Shown here one piece after another: positions 29,970 through 39,006 of a stretch of DNA of 64,000 nt. The stretch covers positions 1-64,000 of the forward strand of contig JAAYZC010000002.1 of the NCBI GenBank assembly GCA_012515075.1, written 5' to 3'. This DNA is from Thermoplasmatales archaeon (GTDB taxonomy: Archaea; Thermoplasmatota; Thermoplasmata; Methanomassiliicoccales; Methanomethylophilaceae). The notes under the pieces were generated by a model. It did no database searches. It saw only the letters and a list, made by a program, of their open reading frames with translations, and was not told where the DNA came from. Every line of letters begins with the position of its first letter. The first letter of the stretch is position 1. Both the position numbers and the translations under genes were made by a program.

Positions 29970-30887
29970 TCATATCCTTCCCAGAAGGCCTTCGGCCCTT
30001 TCCATAACGGCGTCCCACGATGGTATGTTCGACAGGGCGCCCACGTCCTCCACGACGAAGGACGCCACTGCGGAAGCGGCCACCAGGGAGTCCGTGACGG
30101 ACAGCCCGTGATACCGCCCGGCGTAGAATCCCGCACGGTAGCCGTCCCCTGCGCCCGTGACATCGCGTACCCTGCGGGGGGTAACCGCCGGTATCTCCAG
30201 GGCCCTGCCGTCTATGTACGCTATGCTGCCCTGCGACCCCTTTGTGCACACCACCAGCTCCTTGTCGATGCCGGAGAGGTCCCCTGCGCCGAGATACCCC
30301 AGTATGTATCCCATCTCGTGCTGGTTGCAGAAAAGCATATCCGTGAGCTCCAGGGCCCTGCGGAACCTCTCCCCGTCCCAGGCCTTGTAGACCTCCTGGG
30401 CCGGATCCAGGGCGATTCTTCCCCCGGAGGCCCTGACCGTGCCCATGACCGATATGTAGTAATCCGGCTCGCCGGTGCAGAAGTGTGTGTACTCGGACTT
30501 ACCGGCGTTGGAAGTCAGATACCTGCCCAGTTTCGTGGCATGCCCCTGGGGGCCCTGGTAGAACAGAACCTTCTGGTCCATCCCTCCGTCGTTCACGACG
30601 ATAGCCTGAGATGTCTCATACTCCGGCACCTTCACGAACTCGTCCATGATCAGCCCCTTGGACCTCATCGTGTCCTCGTACTTGGGAGGGAAGTCCTCTC
30701 CCACGAAGGCGCAGATGGCCGTGGGAACCCCCAGTGACGCCGCCATCACCGCGATGTTGGCGCCCGTGCCTCCCAGCCTCGTGTCCTTCCTGGTTATGTC
30801 CGCAGAGGTGTTCTTCCTCGGGAATTCATCGACGAAGACTATCTGATCTATGGAGACGTGGCCGTAGACCGAAAGGAACGGTCTCAT
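29970..30887 (-). CDS. PfkB-family carbohydrate/nucleoside kinase
   Basis: MRPFLSVYGHVSIDQIVFVDEFPRKNTSADITRKDTRLGGTGANIAVMAASLG...RDVTGAGDGYRAGFYAG. Confidence 0.93.
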   Translation of the reverse strand: MRPFLSVYGHVSIDQIVFVDEFPRKNTSADITRKDTRLGGTGANIAVMAASLGVPTAICAFVGEDFPPKYEDTMRSKGLIMDEFVKVPEYETSQAIVVNDGGMDQKVLFYQGPQGHATKLGRYLTSNAGKSEYTHFCTGEPDYYISVMGTVRASGGRIALDPAQEVYKAWDGERFRRALELTDMLFCNQHEMGYILGYLGAGDLSGIDKELVVCTKGSQGSIAYIDGRALEIPAVTPRRVRDVTGAGDGYRAGFYAGRYHGLSVTDSLVAASAVASFVVEDVGALSNIPSWDAVMERAEGLLGRI

Positions 30888-32128
30888 CAGGTGCCTTCCT
30901 CCCATCCGGTTATGTAATCCTTCTGCTCGTCGGAGAGGCGGTCTATGCTCACACCCATGGCCTCCAGTTTGATACCTGCGATCAGACCGTCTATCTCCGG
31001 CGGTACGGTGCACACCCGCTTCCCCAGGGACCTGTGGTTTCTCACTAGGTACTCAGCCGATAGGGCCTGCACGGCGAAGCTCATGTCCATTATCTCGGCC
31101 GGATGCCCCTGGCCGGCGGCCAGGTTCATCAGGCGGCCCTCGGCCACCAGATACAGTCTGCGGCCGTCCTTCATCCGGTACTCGTCGACGTGCTCGCGAA
31201 CCCGTACCCGGGACGAGGACATGGATTCCAGATCCTTCTTGGAGATCTCGTTGTCGAAATGACCGACGTTGCCCATTATGCATCCGTCCTTCATTACCTC
31301 CAGATGCTCGGATGTTATTATGTCCTTGCACCCGGTGACCGTTATAACCGTGTCGGCCGTCCTCACGGCCTCCGCCATCCTCATGACCTCGAACCCGTCC
31401 ATCTTCGCCTCTATGGCCTTTATCGGGTCCACCTCCGTCACCGTGACGCTGGCCCCCAGGCCCTTGCCCCTCATGGCCACACCTTTGCCGCACCATCCGT
31501 AGCCCGCTACCACCAGCCTCTTCCCGGCCAAGACCAGGTTGGTGGCGTTCATCCACCCGTCGAAGGCGGACTGCCCGGTGCCGTATCTGTTGTCGAACAG
31601 GAACTTCATCTTGGCATCGTTCACCGCGATAACGGGGAACTCCAGTCTGCCTTCCGCCGCCATGGCCCTGAGACGTATCACCCCGGTTGTCGTCTCCTCG
31701 TTGGCGCCTTTCACGTTGGCCAGCGCATCGCGTCTGACGGTGTGCAGCATGGCGATTAGGTCCGCTCCATCGTCTATCACGTAGTCGGGCTGCATGTCCA
31801 GGACGCTGTTGAGGTTCGCATAGTATTCCTCCTGGGTCTCCCCCTTCCTTGCGTAGACCTCCAGACCGTACTCCTCCCTCAGGGCCAAGGCCACCGAATC
31901 GTCCGTGGAGAGCGGGTTGCATGATGCCAGCCGTATGCTGGCCCCCGCATCCGCCAGGGTCAGAGCCAGTATCCCGGTCTTGGCCTCGGTGTGCAGGGCC
32001 ATGCCTATCCTGACCCCTTCGAGAGGCCTCTCCCTGCGGAAGCGCTCCCTTATCTTTCCCAGGACCGGCATGTGGGCCTCCGCCCAATGCAGCCTGAGCT
32101 TCCCCTTCTCAAGCAATTGATCGTCCAT
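30887..32128 (-). CDS. ahcY: adenosylhomocysteinase
   Basis: HTEAKTGILALTLADAGASIRLASCNPLSTDDSVA...LVVAGYGWCGKGVAMRGKGLGASVTVTEVDPIKAIEA. Confidence 0.96.
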   Translation of the reverse strand: MDDQLLEKGKLRLHWAEAHMPVLGKIRERFRRERPLEGVRIGMALHTEAKTGILALTLADAGASIRLASCNPLSTDDSVALALREEYGLEVYARKGETQEEYYANLNSVLDMQPDYVIDDGADLIAMLHTVRRDALANVKGANEETTTGVIRLRAMAAEGRLEFPVIAVNDAKMKFLFDNRYGTGQSAFDGWMNATNLVLAGKRLVVAGYGWCGKGVAMRGKGLGASVTVTEVDPIKAIEAKMDGFEVMRMAEAVRTADTVITVTGCKDIITSEHLEVMKDGCIMGNVGHFDNEISKKDLESMSSSRVRVREHVDEYRMKDGRRLYLVAEGRLMNLAAGQGHPAEIMDMSFAVQALSAEYLVRNHRSLGKRVCTVPPEIDGLIAGIKLEAMGVSIDRLSDEQKDYITGWEEGT

Positions 32129-32878
32129 TCAGTGTCCTCCTTCGAACTCTCTCATCAGGTTTGCGCATATGCTCTCCACCGTCGCCCTGCGGTTCTCCGC
32201 ATTGGAGAAGCCCTCGACCTCCGAGACGGCATCCCCGCGGGACATCCCCCTCACGAAGGACGTTATGTTATCAAGTGCCCTGGACATCTCGTCAGATATC
32301 GAGACGGTGGCGGTCCTGGATGTACGGGACAGGGGATTCAGGTCTATGGAGATGACGACCTTCCCCATCCCGACCAGCGCCTCAGCGCGGTCGCCGTCCT
32401 CTATCGGAACGAGTATCACGTCTGAATCGAATATCCCCTCTTTCGTACAGAGGGCCCTGTCCGAAGAAAGACCGGGTATCCGGGAATCCGGATCCCTCCC
32501 CAGCACCTCGTCCGCACCCTCGGATTCCAGATACGATATCAGCATCTCCATCCTCTCCTCGGTGCGATGGAATATGTTCACCTCCAGCTTCGCCGGGATG
32601 ACCCTTGCCAGCTCTATGAGCCTCTTGGCGTCCAGCGCGGCGGCGTTCCCGTTGACGCAGACCACCGGGTTCCTTGCCCTGATCAGGTACGCTGCGGCGG
32701 CGCGCTCCGCCCGGAGCGAGGCGCCGAGGGTCCTCTCCCCCATCAGGTAGTCGAACGCCTCGCCCCTTCCGTGGGATATGAGACCCGTCGGGTTGACCAG
32801 TCCTTTCCCCACCATCTCCGCCAGCCGCTCCCTGGTCATTAGCGATCTGTATCTCGGATGGTCCTCGGGTATGCTCAC
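32129..32878 (-). CDS. 4-phosphopantoate--beta-alanine ligase
   Basis: SIPEDHPRYRSLMTRERLAEMVGKGLVNPTGLISHGRGEAFDYLMGERT; GTG start inferred at 32878. Confidence 0.85.
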   Translation of the reverse strand: MSIPEDHPRYRSLMTRERLAEMVGKGLVNPTGLISHGRGEAFDYLMGERTLGASLRAERAAAAYLIRARNPVVCVNGNAAALDAKRLIELARVIPAKLEVNIFHRTEERMEMLISYLESEGADEVLGRDPDSRIPGLSSDRALCTKEGIFDSDVILVPIEDGDRAEALVGMGKVVISIDLNPLSRTSRTATVSISDEMSRALDNITSFVRGMSRGDAVSEVEGFSNAENRRATVESICANLMREFEGGH

Positions 32879-32948
32879 GTCCGACCATACTGCGGAGTCC
32901 CCATTTAGGGTTATCGTTAATAGGGGGAAAGCAATCCGGAGGGGTGCA

Positions 32949-33668
32949 ATGCCCGACATACGCATAGTCTTCGTGGGCGCCAAGTTCGAGGGCAACATAG
33001 GCGCTGTCTGCAGGTCCATGGCCAACTTCGATTTCGGAGAGCTGTATCTCGTGGATCCGTGCCCCATAGGGGATGACGCCTATCGGCGGGCGAAGGGCGG
33101 ATCCGATATACTGGACGCATCCAGGAAGGTGGGAACCCTGGAAGAGGCCCTGGAAGGGTGCTTCCTCGTCGTGGGCACCAGCGGAATCGTGACCGAGGGG
33201 GACAAGAACTACACCCGCATACCCACCACCGCGAGGGAGTTCGCGGAAAGCACAAAGAAGTATCCGGAGAAGATCGCCATACTCTTCGGAAGGGAGGACA
33301 CGGGCCTTTTCCAGGAAGAACTGGAGAAGTGCGATGTGCTCATACACATACCGTCCAGCAGGACCTGTCCCGTCCTGAACGTGTCACACGCCGCCAACGT
33401 GGTCATGTACGAGATATTCCAGGCGGGCCATGGCACGGAGCATCCCGTTCCGGCCGATCCGGGGGAAAGGGAGCTTATGCAAAGGTTCTTCGATGACCTG
33501 TTGGAGGCGATAGAATACCCCGAGCACAGAAAGGAGGGCACCCGGGTCATGTTCAGAAGACTCATGGGACGTGCTGTCCCCTCGAAATACGAGTACAACA
33601 CGGTAATGGGCGTGTTCGGCGATGCGGCCCGCATCATCAGAAGACTTCATGGGCCAAAATGGGGATGA
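32949..33668 (+). CDS. SpoU/TrmJ-type RNA methyltransferase
   Basis: IRIVFVGAKFEGNIGAVCRSMANFDFGELYLVDPC...ILFGREDTGLFQEELEKCDVLIHIPSS. Confidence 0.93.
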   Translation: MPDIRIVFVGAKFEGNIGAVCRSMANFDFGELYLVDPCPIGDDAYRRAKGGSDILDASRKVGTLEEALEGCFLVVGTSGIVTEGDKNYTRIPTTAREFAESTKKYPEKIAILFGREDTGLFQEELEKCDVLIHIPSSRTCPVLNVSHAANVVMYEIFQAGHGTEHPVPADPGERELMQRFFDDLLEAIEYPEHRKEGTRVMFRRLMGRAVPSKYEYNTVMGVFGDAARIIRRLHGPKWG

Positions 33669-34479
33669 ACAGCATCACTCCCGCCGTCTCCCCGCGGCCA
33701 CGACCGCAGAATACCTCCGGGTAGTGGTTGGTCCTGCCGCATATCGCTTCCACCATGTCCGCCCTCTCATCGTCTTGCAGCTGCCTGTCCACGTGCACCA
33801 CCGTCCTTCCCGCCTGATCCGCAGAGCACATGGGTGCGGAGAGGGCCTTGATCGCGGCCTTCGCCGGATCCCTGTCCTCTCCGAAGGCCATCGTGTAAAA
33901 CCTGTCAGGCATGGTGCTGAGCAGAGGGCCGTGCATGATATCGGATATGCGCATAATCGATTCGCACAGCAGCTCGTCGGCCGCCCGTACGGCCTCGTCC
34001 GCCCTCAGCAACGAGTCCATGTCCGGTATCATGCCGATGTCCAGGACCACCGTCCTGTCGGCCGTCTCCGAAATCCGCGGGAGTGCGGAGAGGGCCTTCC
34101 TCCTGCGTGAAGCTTCGAACCCCATGGGTACGGATACCGCCGCCACGACCCGTGAGCCATTGGATGCCGCGCACTCCGCCACGATGGGCGCCGCCCCTGT
34201 GCCCGTCCCTCCGCCCAGTCCCGCCGTTACTACTACGGCCGGGAAATCCGCTATACGACGGGATATCTCGTCGACGAAGTCCGATGCCAGAGCCCATCCC
34301 AGATCCGCATCCCCGCGGCATCCCCGCACATCCTCCGGAGCCATCACGATGTCACACCCGGAGACGCTGTCCGCGTTTATGGTGAGGGCGGGCATGTCCG
34401 ATATGCTCCTCAGGCGGGCCACGGTGTTGCATCCGGCACCGCCGCAGCCCACGACGATGCATTGACCTTCACCGCTCAA
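33637..34479 (-). CDS. divergent FtsZ-like tubulin-superfamily GTPase
   Basis: CIVVGCGGAGCNTVARL and AGLGGGTGTGAAPIVAECA signature; C-terminal half short, T7 loop absent. Confidence 0.87.
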   Translation of the reverse strand: MSGEGQCIVVGCGGAGCNTVARLRSISDMPALTINADSVSGCDIVMAPEDVRGCRGDADLGWALASDFVDEISRRIADFPAVVVTAGLGGGTGTGAAPIVAECAASNGSRVVAAVSVPMGFEASRRRKALSALPRISETADRTVVLDIGMIPDMDSLLRADEAVRAADELLCESIMRISDIMHGPLLSTMPDRFYTMAFGEDRDPAKAAIKALSAPMCSADQAGRTVVHVDRQLQDDERADMVEAICGRTNHYPEVFCGRGRGETAGVMLFIPILAHEVF

Positions 34480-34480
34480 A

Positions 34481-34780
34481 TCATTCCTCCGGCTTCATCC
34501 GGGTCCTCACGTACTCCCTCACGGCGTTGCGGACGGCGTCGTCCAGGGATACCGAGTCCCCGTTCTTAACAAGGGACTCCAGCTCGACCACCTTGGACCT
34601 CGGCAGGTCCACGGTTATCTTCGATATGTTCTCGGGGGTGAACCTGGCGTCAATGAACTCGTCCACCGCCGTCCTGATGACATCGGATATGTTGGGGTAC
34701 TGTCCGCTGTCCACCAGGCTCATCAGGACCTGCAGGGTCTCGGCAGGCAGTCTTACGGTCACCCTCTCGACAGACGTCAT
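34481..34780 (-). CDS. tandem ribbon-helix-helix protein (two RHH units in one chain)
   Basis: VERVTVRLPAETLQVLMSLVDSGQYPNISDVIRTAVDEFI repeated as ISKITVDLPRSKVVELESLVKNGDSVSLDDAVRNAVREYV. Confidence 0.88.
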   Translation of the reverse strand: MTSVERVTVRLPAETLQVLMSLVDSGQYPNISDVIRTAVDEFIDARFTPENISKITVDLPRSKVVELESLVKNGDSVSLDDAVRNAVREYVRTRMKPEE

Positions 34781-34909
34781 GTATCCTACGGACCTCCGAC
34801 AGATGTCTGCCGGATATTAAGTTTGGCTTATAGAAAGAGATACGGGATAAAAGGATAAAATAAAGATTGTGTTTAAACGGTTTGTCTTGGTCAGTGACCA
34901 ACTCTGTGC

Positions 34910-35227
34910 TCATCCGAACAGTGCGCTCAGACCGGCGGCAGCCTCTTCCTCGCTGACTGCTTCTTCCTCTTCCTCTACGGGTGCAGCGGCTGCGGGTGCA
35001 GCGGCGGCGGCGGGAGCGGCGGCGGCTGCGGGTGCAGCTGCGACAGAGGCGCTTGCGATGGCCTCCTTTATGTCAACTCCCTCGAGAGAAGCTATCAGAG
35101 CTTTGATCTTGGCTGCGTCTGCCTCTACGCCCGCGGCGCCGAGTATGGCTGCGATAGCATCCTCGGTAATGTCCTTGCCTGCAGAGTAGAGCACCATTGC
35201 GCTGTAGATATACTCCATTATATTCAA
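34910..35227 (-). CDS. rpl12: 50S ribosomal protein P1 (L12-type stalk)
   Basis: [42 protein letters not shown]...[13 protein letters not shown]. Confidence 0.95.
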   Translation of the reverse strand: MNIMEYIYSAMVLYSAGKDITEDAIAAILGAAGVEADAAKIKALIASLEGVDIKEAIASASVAAAPAAAAAPAAAAAPAAAAPVEEEEEAVSEEEAAAGLSALFG

Positions 35228-35238
35228 CCTCCTATTTT

Positions 35239-36246
35239 TTAGCCGAATAATGCACTGAGGCCAGCGGCTGCTTCTTCCTCGCTGACCTCTTCATCTTCCT
35301 CCTCGATGTCCTTCGCCGTCTCGGCGGGTGCTGCTGCAGGAGAATCGACGACTGCTGTCGCCGCCGCGGCGCTGAGCCTGGCAGCTATGCTGTCGTTGGT
35401 GTATCCTGCCGCAGATGCGAGGGCAAGCATCTGTACGTCTGCCTTCGCAAGGAGCATCTCGATGTTTTCTCTGGTTGGTATCGCGGCCGATATGGAGAGG
35501 CCCAGAGCCTCCCTGAACGCCTTTGCCACCAGCGGAACGATCGTCTCCTTTGTGGGGAATGCGATCGATATGCCGAGTGCGCGTGCGTTGAACGCGGCCG
35601 TAGCGAACATCGTGGAGTAGTAGTCTTCGGGGATGTCCAGTATGTCCCTGTGGTAAACCGCACCGCCATCGAAGGCGGCTCTGAGGTCCATACCCACAAT
35701 CATGGGCAGGATCTCCAGTTTGGGGAGCATTGTGGCTACGGGTCCGGGGATCGGCTCCCCTTCCTTCACCAGGGTGGTATCCTTTTTGACCACTATCTTT
35801 CCCGCCTCTATAGCGGCGGGAATGCCTATTTTCTGAAGTTCACCGATGATCGGTCCGGGGCCGAAGGGCGTCGGGCCCTTCGGAACGACTATGTCGAAGG
35901 GCGCGATCTCGTCCGCTTTCGCGGCGGCGGGCGTCTTCGTGGCCTCGAGCTGTTTGAAGAGCTTGAACGGATTGAGGTCCGTTGCCACGATGGCGCACTG
36001 GCCGTGCACGACGTCCTTCAGTACTTCCAGTCCGGGCCTCTTCTTGGAGGCCTCCTCGATTGCCAAGAGCATAAGGTTGTTCTTGGTCATCTTGAGGGCC
36101 GCATGGGCCCTTAGGCCCGCCCTCATGGACTGAATCTGCTGACCGGGGATGCCGTGGAGATCGACGATAGCGACCACGGGGTACTCGACCATGTTCTGGG
36201 CGAGTTCGTTCACCAGTTCCTTCTTCCAAGCTGCGACGTGTGCCAT
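35239..36246 (-). CDS. rplP0: 50S ribosomal protein L10 (P0)
   Basis: [44 protein letters not shown]-term [12 protein letters not shown] shared with P1. Confidence 0.95.
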   Translation of the reverse strand: MAHVAAWKKELVNELAQNMVEYPVVAIVDLHGIPGQQIQSMRAGLRAHAALKMTKNNLMLLAIEEASKKRPGLEVLKDVVHGQCAIVATDLNPFKLFKQLEATKTPAAAKADEIAPFDIVVPKGPTPFGPGPIIGELQKIGIPAAIEAGKIVVKKDTTLVKEGEPIPGPVATMLPKLEILPMIVGMDLRAAFDGGAVYHRDILDIPEDYYSTMFATAAFNARALGISIAFPTKETIVPLVAKAFREALGLSISAAIPTRENIEMLLAKADVQMLALASAAGYTNDSIAARLSAAAATAVVDSPAAAPAETAKDIEEEDEEVSEEEAAAGLSALFG

Positions 36247-36259
36247 CCTTCCGACCTCC

Positions 36260-36898
36260 TTAGATTATCCTCTCCGACGGCCCCATGGATGTCTTGACGT
36301 AAGCTGAAGCTATGTTCATCTTACCTTTCTCAAGGCGGACCTCTACACGCTTGAGGAGAGCTTCGATGTTCTCAGCTACTTCCTCGGCGGGCATGGTCAC
36401 TGTTCCAACGGGGGCGTGGAAGGTCTTCCTGTCCTTCGTCCTGACGGAAACGCTTCTGCGAAGATTCTCGATCATCCCAGTGGGATCTGCTCCCGTCGGG
36501 ATGGGCTTGGGCATCTTTCCGCGGGGACCTAGGACGGTACCGAGCCTCTTACCGACGACGGCCATGAGGGGCGCCTCGGCAATGAAGTAATCCGTGGAAT
36601 TAGCTATCTTCTTCGCCTGCTTCTTGTCGTCCGCGAGAGCACCCAACTCCTCGGGGGTTATCACGAGATCGGCAACGTCTTTGGCTTTAAAGGCAAGTTC
36701 GCCACCACCAATCACGCAGATGCGGACCTTCTTCCCGCGGCCGTACGGGAGGATGATATCCTCCTGGATACGGTTCTTGGGAATAGTGAGGTCCACGTCC
36801 TTGAGATTGATGGCCAACTCAACCGACTCGGTAAAATTGCGCTTCTTTGCACCATCCAGTGCCTTCTGCACAGCCATCACGGTTGGTTTTTCTGCCAA
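36260..36898 (-). CDS. rpl1: 50S ribosomal protein L1
   Basis: RNFTESVELAINLKDVDLTIPKNRIQEDIILPYGRGKKVRICVIGGGEL...LGPRGKMPKPIPTGADP; TTG start. Confidence 0.95.
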   Translation of the reverse strand: MAEKPTVMAVQKALDGAKKRNFTESVELAINLKDVDLTIPKNRIQEDIILPYGRGKKVRICVIGGGELAFKAKDVADLVITPEELGALADDKKQAKKIANSTDYFIAEAPLMAVVGKRLGTVLGPRGKMPKPIPTGADPTGMIENLRRSVSVRTKDRKTFHAPVGTVTMPAEEVAENIEALLKRVEVRLEKGKMNIASAYVKTSMGPSERII

Positions 36899-36904
36899 TA
36901 CAAT

Positions 36905-36963
36905 TCCTCCTTGTAGTGCGTGCGAGCCGTGAGGCTCTCCTACAAGCGGTCCTCCTAACCGCT
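36905..36963 (-). promoter_or_regulatory. structured 5' leader of the L1-L10-P1 operon
   Basis: AGCGGT/ACCGCT hairpin (36945-36950/36958-36963), CTTGTAG/CTACAAG outer stem (36910-36916/36940-36946) enclosing GAGCC-GTGA-GGCTC as read on plus (36924-36937); GGAGG SD immediately 3'. Confidence 0.55.
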
Positions 36964-37034
36964 AGTCGTATATAAGCGTTGAGGATGTTTACCTATAAAT
37001 ACTACGAAATGTCCGGGTCCGAAAACCGGTAATG

Positions 37035-37048
37035 GGGGGTTCGCCCCC
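37035..37048. terminator. GGGGG-TTCG-CCCCC hairpin downstream of L11
   Basis: perfect inverted repeat just after the L11 stop. Confidence 0.5.
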
Positions 37049-37056
37049 GGTTTATA

Positions 37057-37536
37057 TCAGAACTTGTCGTCGTAGACGCCAGCCTTGAGATCGGCCTGGA
37101 AGATCTTGGGTTCCTTGCCGTCGACGGTGATCCCCACACAGACGCAGTTGCCTGCGACCTCGGAGACGCGCGCCTTCTCGGTGGCCCCGAGTAGATCGTC
37201 CTGCTTCATGGCAGCGATCTTCCTGGCCTGCTCCAGCGTCAGGTTGCCGACCTTGGTGGTACGGGTGTTGCTGGATCCGCTCTTGAGGCCGAGCTCGGAC
37301 TTTATGAGAGCGGACATGGGCGGGGTGCCGACCTTTATGTCGAAGGTTTTGTCGTCGTTAATGAGGATCTTGACGGGGACCTTCATCCCGTCGAATGCCT
37401 TCGTCTTCTCGTTTATCGCCGCGATGATCGCGCCGATGTTGACGCCTTTGGGTCCCAGCGCGGGACCCAGGGGCGGACCTGCGGAGGCTCTGCCTCCATC
37501 TACCAATGCCTCAACAGTATCTACCATTGTGTTCAT
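37057..37536 (-). CDS. rpl11: 50S ribosomal protein L11
   Basis: VEALVDGGRASAGPPLGPALGPKGVNIGAIIAAINEKTKAFDGMKVPVKILI. Confidence 0.96.
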   Translation of the reverse strand: MNTMVDTVEALVDGGRASAGPPLGPALGPKGVNIGAIIAAINEKTKAFDGMKVPVKILINDDKTFDIKVGTPPMSALIKSELGLKSGSSNTRTTKVGNLTLEQARKIAAMKQDDLLGATEKARVSEVAGNCVCVGITVDGKEPKIFQADLKAGVYDDKF

Positions 37537-38363
37537 TTCTCCTTCTCGATGACTCTGACGCTGTCGCCCTTTACGGTGACGGGTATGGGAACCATGGCCT
37601 CTATGAGCTCCACGGTGATCTCCTCCTTGCCCTGATCGATCTGCTGCACGCGGGCCTTCTCTCCTTTGAAGGGCCCGTTCACCAGCTCAACAATGTCCCC
37701 CTCCACTATGCCCACCACGGTGGACAGCGGAGTCAGATAGTGATCGATCTCGTCTATGGAGGTCTCCCCGTCCACGAAGGAACGGGCTTTCCTTATATCC
37801 CTGGTCTTCTCGCGCAGACGGTCCGTGTTCATACCCTCCACGAAGAGGTATCCCCTCAGGTTGGCGGGGCTGAGTATGGCGTAGAGGTCCTTCTCGCCGG
37901 TGTTGGACTTGGCGAGCAGGCTGTCGGCCACGCTCTTCTCCTGGTCTATCTGCGTCTTGAGGACCATTATGGATTGTTTCGCCACCGCGTTGAAATTCAC
38001 GGAGGCGTTGCCGGCGGGGGATGAGGCCGTGACGGTTATCTCGACCTCGTCGCCGTATCTGGCGCCCTTGGGACAGATGACCTCGAGCCTGAGCTCCTTC
38101 GGCCCGCTGCCCGGGACATCCAGCAGGATCTCGCTCTTGCTGCGGTAGTTGCTCCACAACTCCCCTTCCGCGGTGTCGAACAGGGCTACGTTCCATTCCG
38201 GCGCGTTTGCCGAATCGGGACCGGTGTCCACCGCGAAAGCGAGTTTGACCTGGCCTGCACCCGCGTTCAGACTGAAGGGCCAGGATACGGCCTCGCCCGC
38301 GCGGACCTCCCCCGAATAATCCCCATCTGAGAAATAGGGGTCTTTGAAATCAGAACCTGTCAT
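37533..38363 (-). CDS. spt5: transcription elongation factor Spt5 with about 130-aa N-terminal extension
   Basis: NGN/KOW: QIDQEKSVADSLLAK...IEGDIVELVNGPFKGEKARVQQIDQGKEEITVELIEAMVPIPVTVKGDSVRVIEKE. Confidence 0.93.
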   Translation of the reverse strand: MTGSDFKDPYFSDGDYSGEVRAGEAVSWPFSLNAGAGQVKLAFAVDTGPDSANAPEWNVALFDTAEGELWSNYRSKSEILLDVPGSGPKELRLEVICPKGARYGDEVEITVTASSPAGNASVNFNAVAKQSIMVLKTQIDQEKSVADSLLAKSNTGEKDLYAILSPANLRGYLFVEGMNTDRLREKTRDIRKARSFVDGETSIDEIDHYLTPLSTVVGIVEGDIVELVNGPFKGEKARVQQIDQGKEEITVELIEAMVPIPVTVKGDSVRVIEKEK

Positions 38364-38372
38364 TTGATCGCC

Positions 38373-38594
38373 TCAGAAATACGTGGGAAGATAGATCATC
38401 GCCCACATTATGGCAAAGCCGACGGCTCCGAGCAGGATGATGCCGATTCCGGTTATGTACACCGTCTTCTTGTACTCATCCCTGGTGGGGGTACGAGCCA
38501 TCTTGAGAATCCTACCGTACTTGCCTTTGCCGATGCTGCGAAACTTGGACTCGAGTTCGCCCTGGATCTCCTCTGCTCTCTTCTCCGACTCCAT
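38373..38594 (-). CDS. secE: protein translocase subunit SecE/Sss1
   Basis: MARTPTRDEYKKTVYITGIGIILLGAVGFAIMWAMIYLPTYF upstream of spt5. Confidence 0.85.
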   Translation of the reverse strand: MESEKRAEEIQGELESKFRSIGKGKYGRILKMARTPTRDEYKKTVYITGIGIILLGAVGFAIMWAMIYLPTYF

Positions 38595-38820
38595 ACCTAT
38601 CCTTCCAGTGGTCCCGCGCATGTCGGCACGGGGCGTCTTTCGTTCACTCTCGTTACCACTGAAGGGTAACATGTGAAGATACCCTTAAAAAGCATTGTAT
38701 TTTTAAAGATTTCGGTATCTACCAAACCGCGAGCCCTTAACCGTTTTCGAGAGAGCTTCGCTAACCATTATATATCATAGCCTTATTGCCCTTTTAGTTC
38801 TTGCACAGGTGGTGTAATTT

Positions 38821-38985
38821 ATGGAAGAAGTTTTGTGCAACGTGGAGCTCATAAAGGAGAACAACGACTTCGTGGCCAAGATCCAGAGCGATCTGGGCGG
38901 CGTCAGGGAGTACAAGTCCCCCAACTTCGAGGAAGTACTGGAACAGCTGATGATAGACCTCCAAGAAGAGTTCGAGTCGCTCTGA
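38821..38985 (+). CDS. 54-aa hypothetical protein
   Basis: Read from the DNA: MEEVLCNVELIKENNDFVAKIQSDLGGVREYKSPNFEEVLEQLMIDLQEEFESL; SD-like aggtggtg upstream. Confidence 0.7.
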   Translation: MEEVLCNVELIKENNDFVAKIQSDLGGVREYKSPNFEEVLEQLMIDLQEEFESL

Positions 38986-39006
38986 AGAACCTTCCGAGGT
39001 GATTGT

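Noticed and set aside
34920-35300. Repeat formed by matching 3' ends of P1 and L10 genes
   Set aside because: Explained by the known shared acidic C-terminal peptide of stalk proteins ([13 protein letters not shown]).
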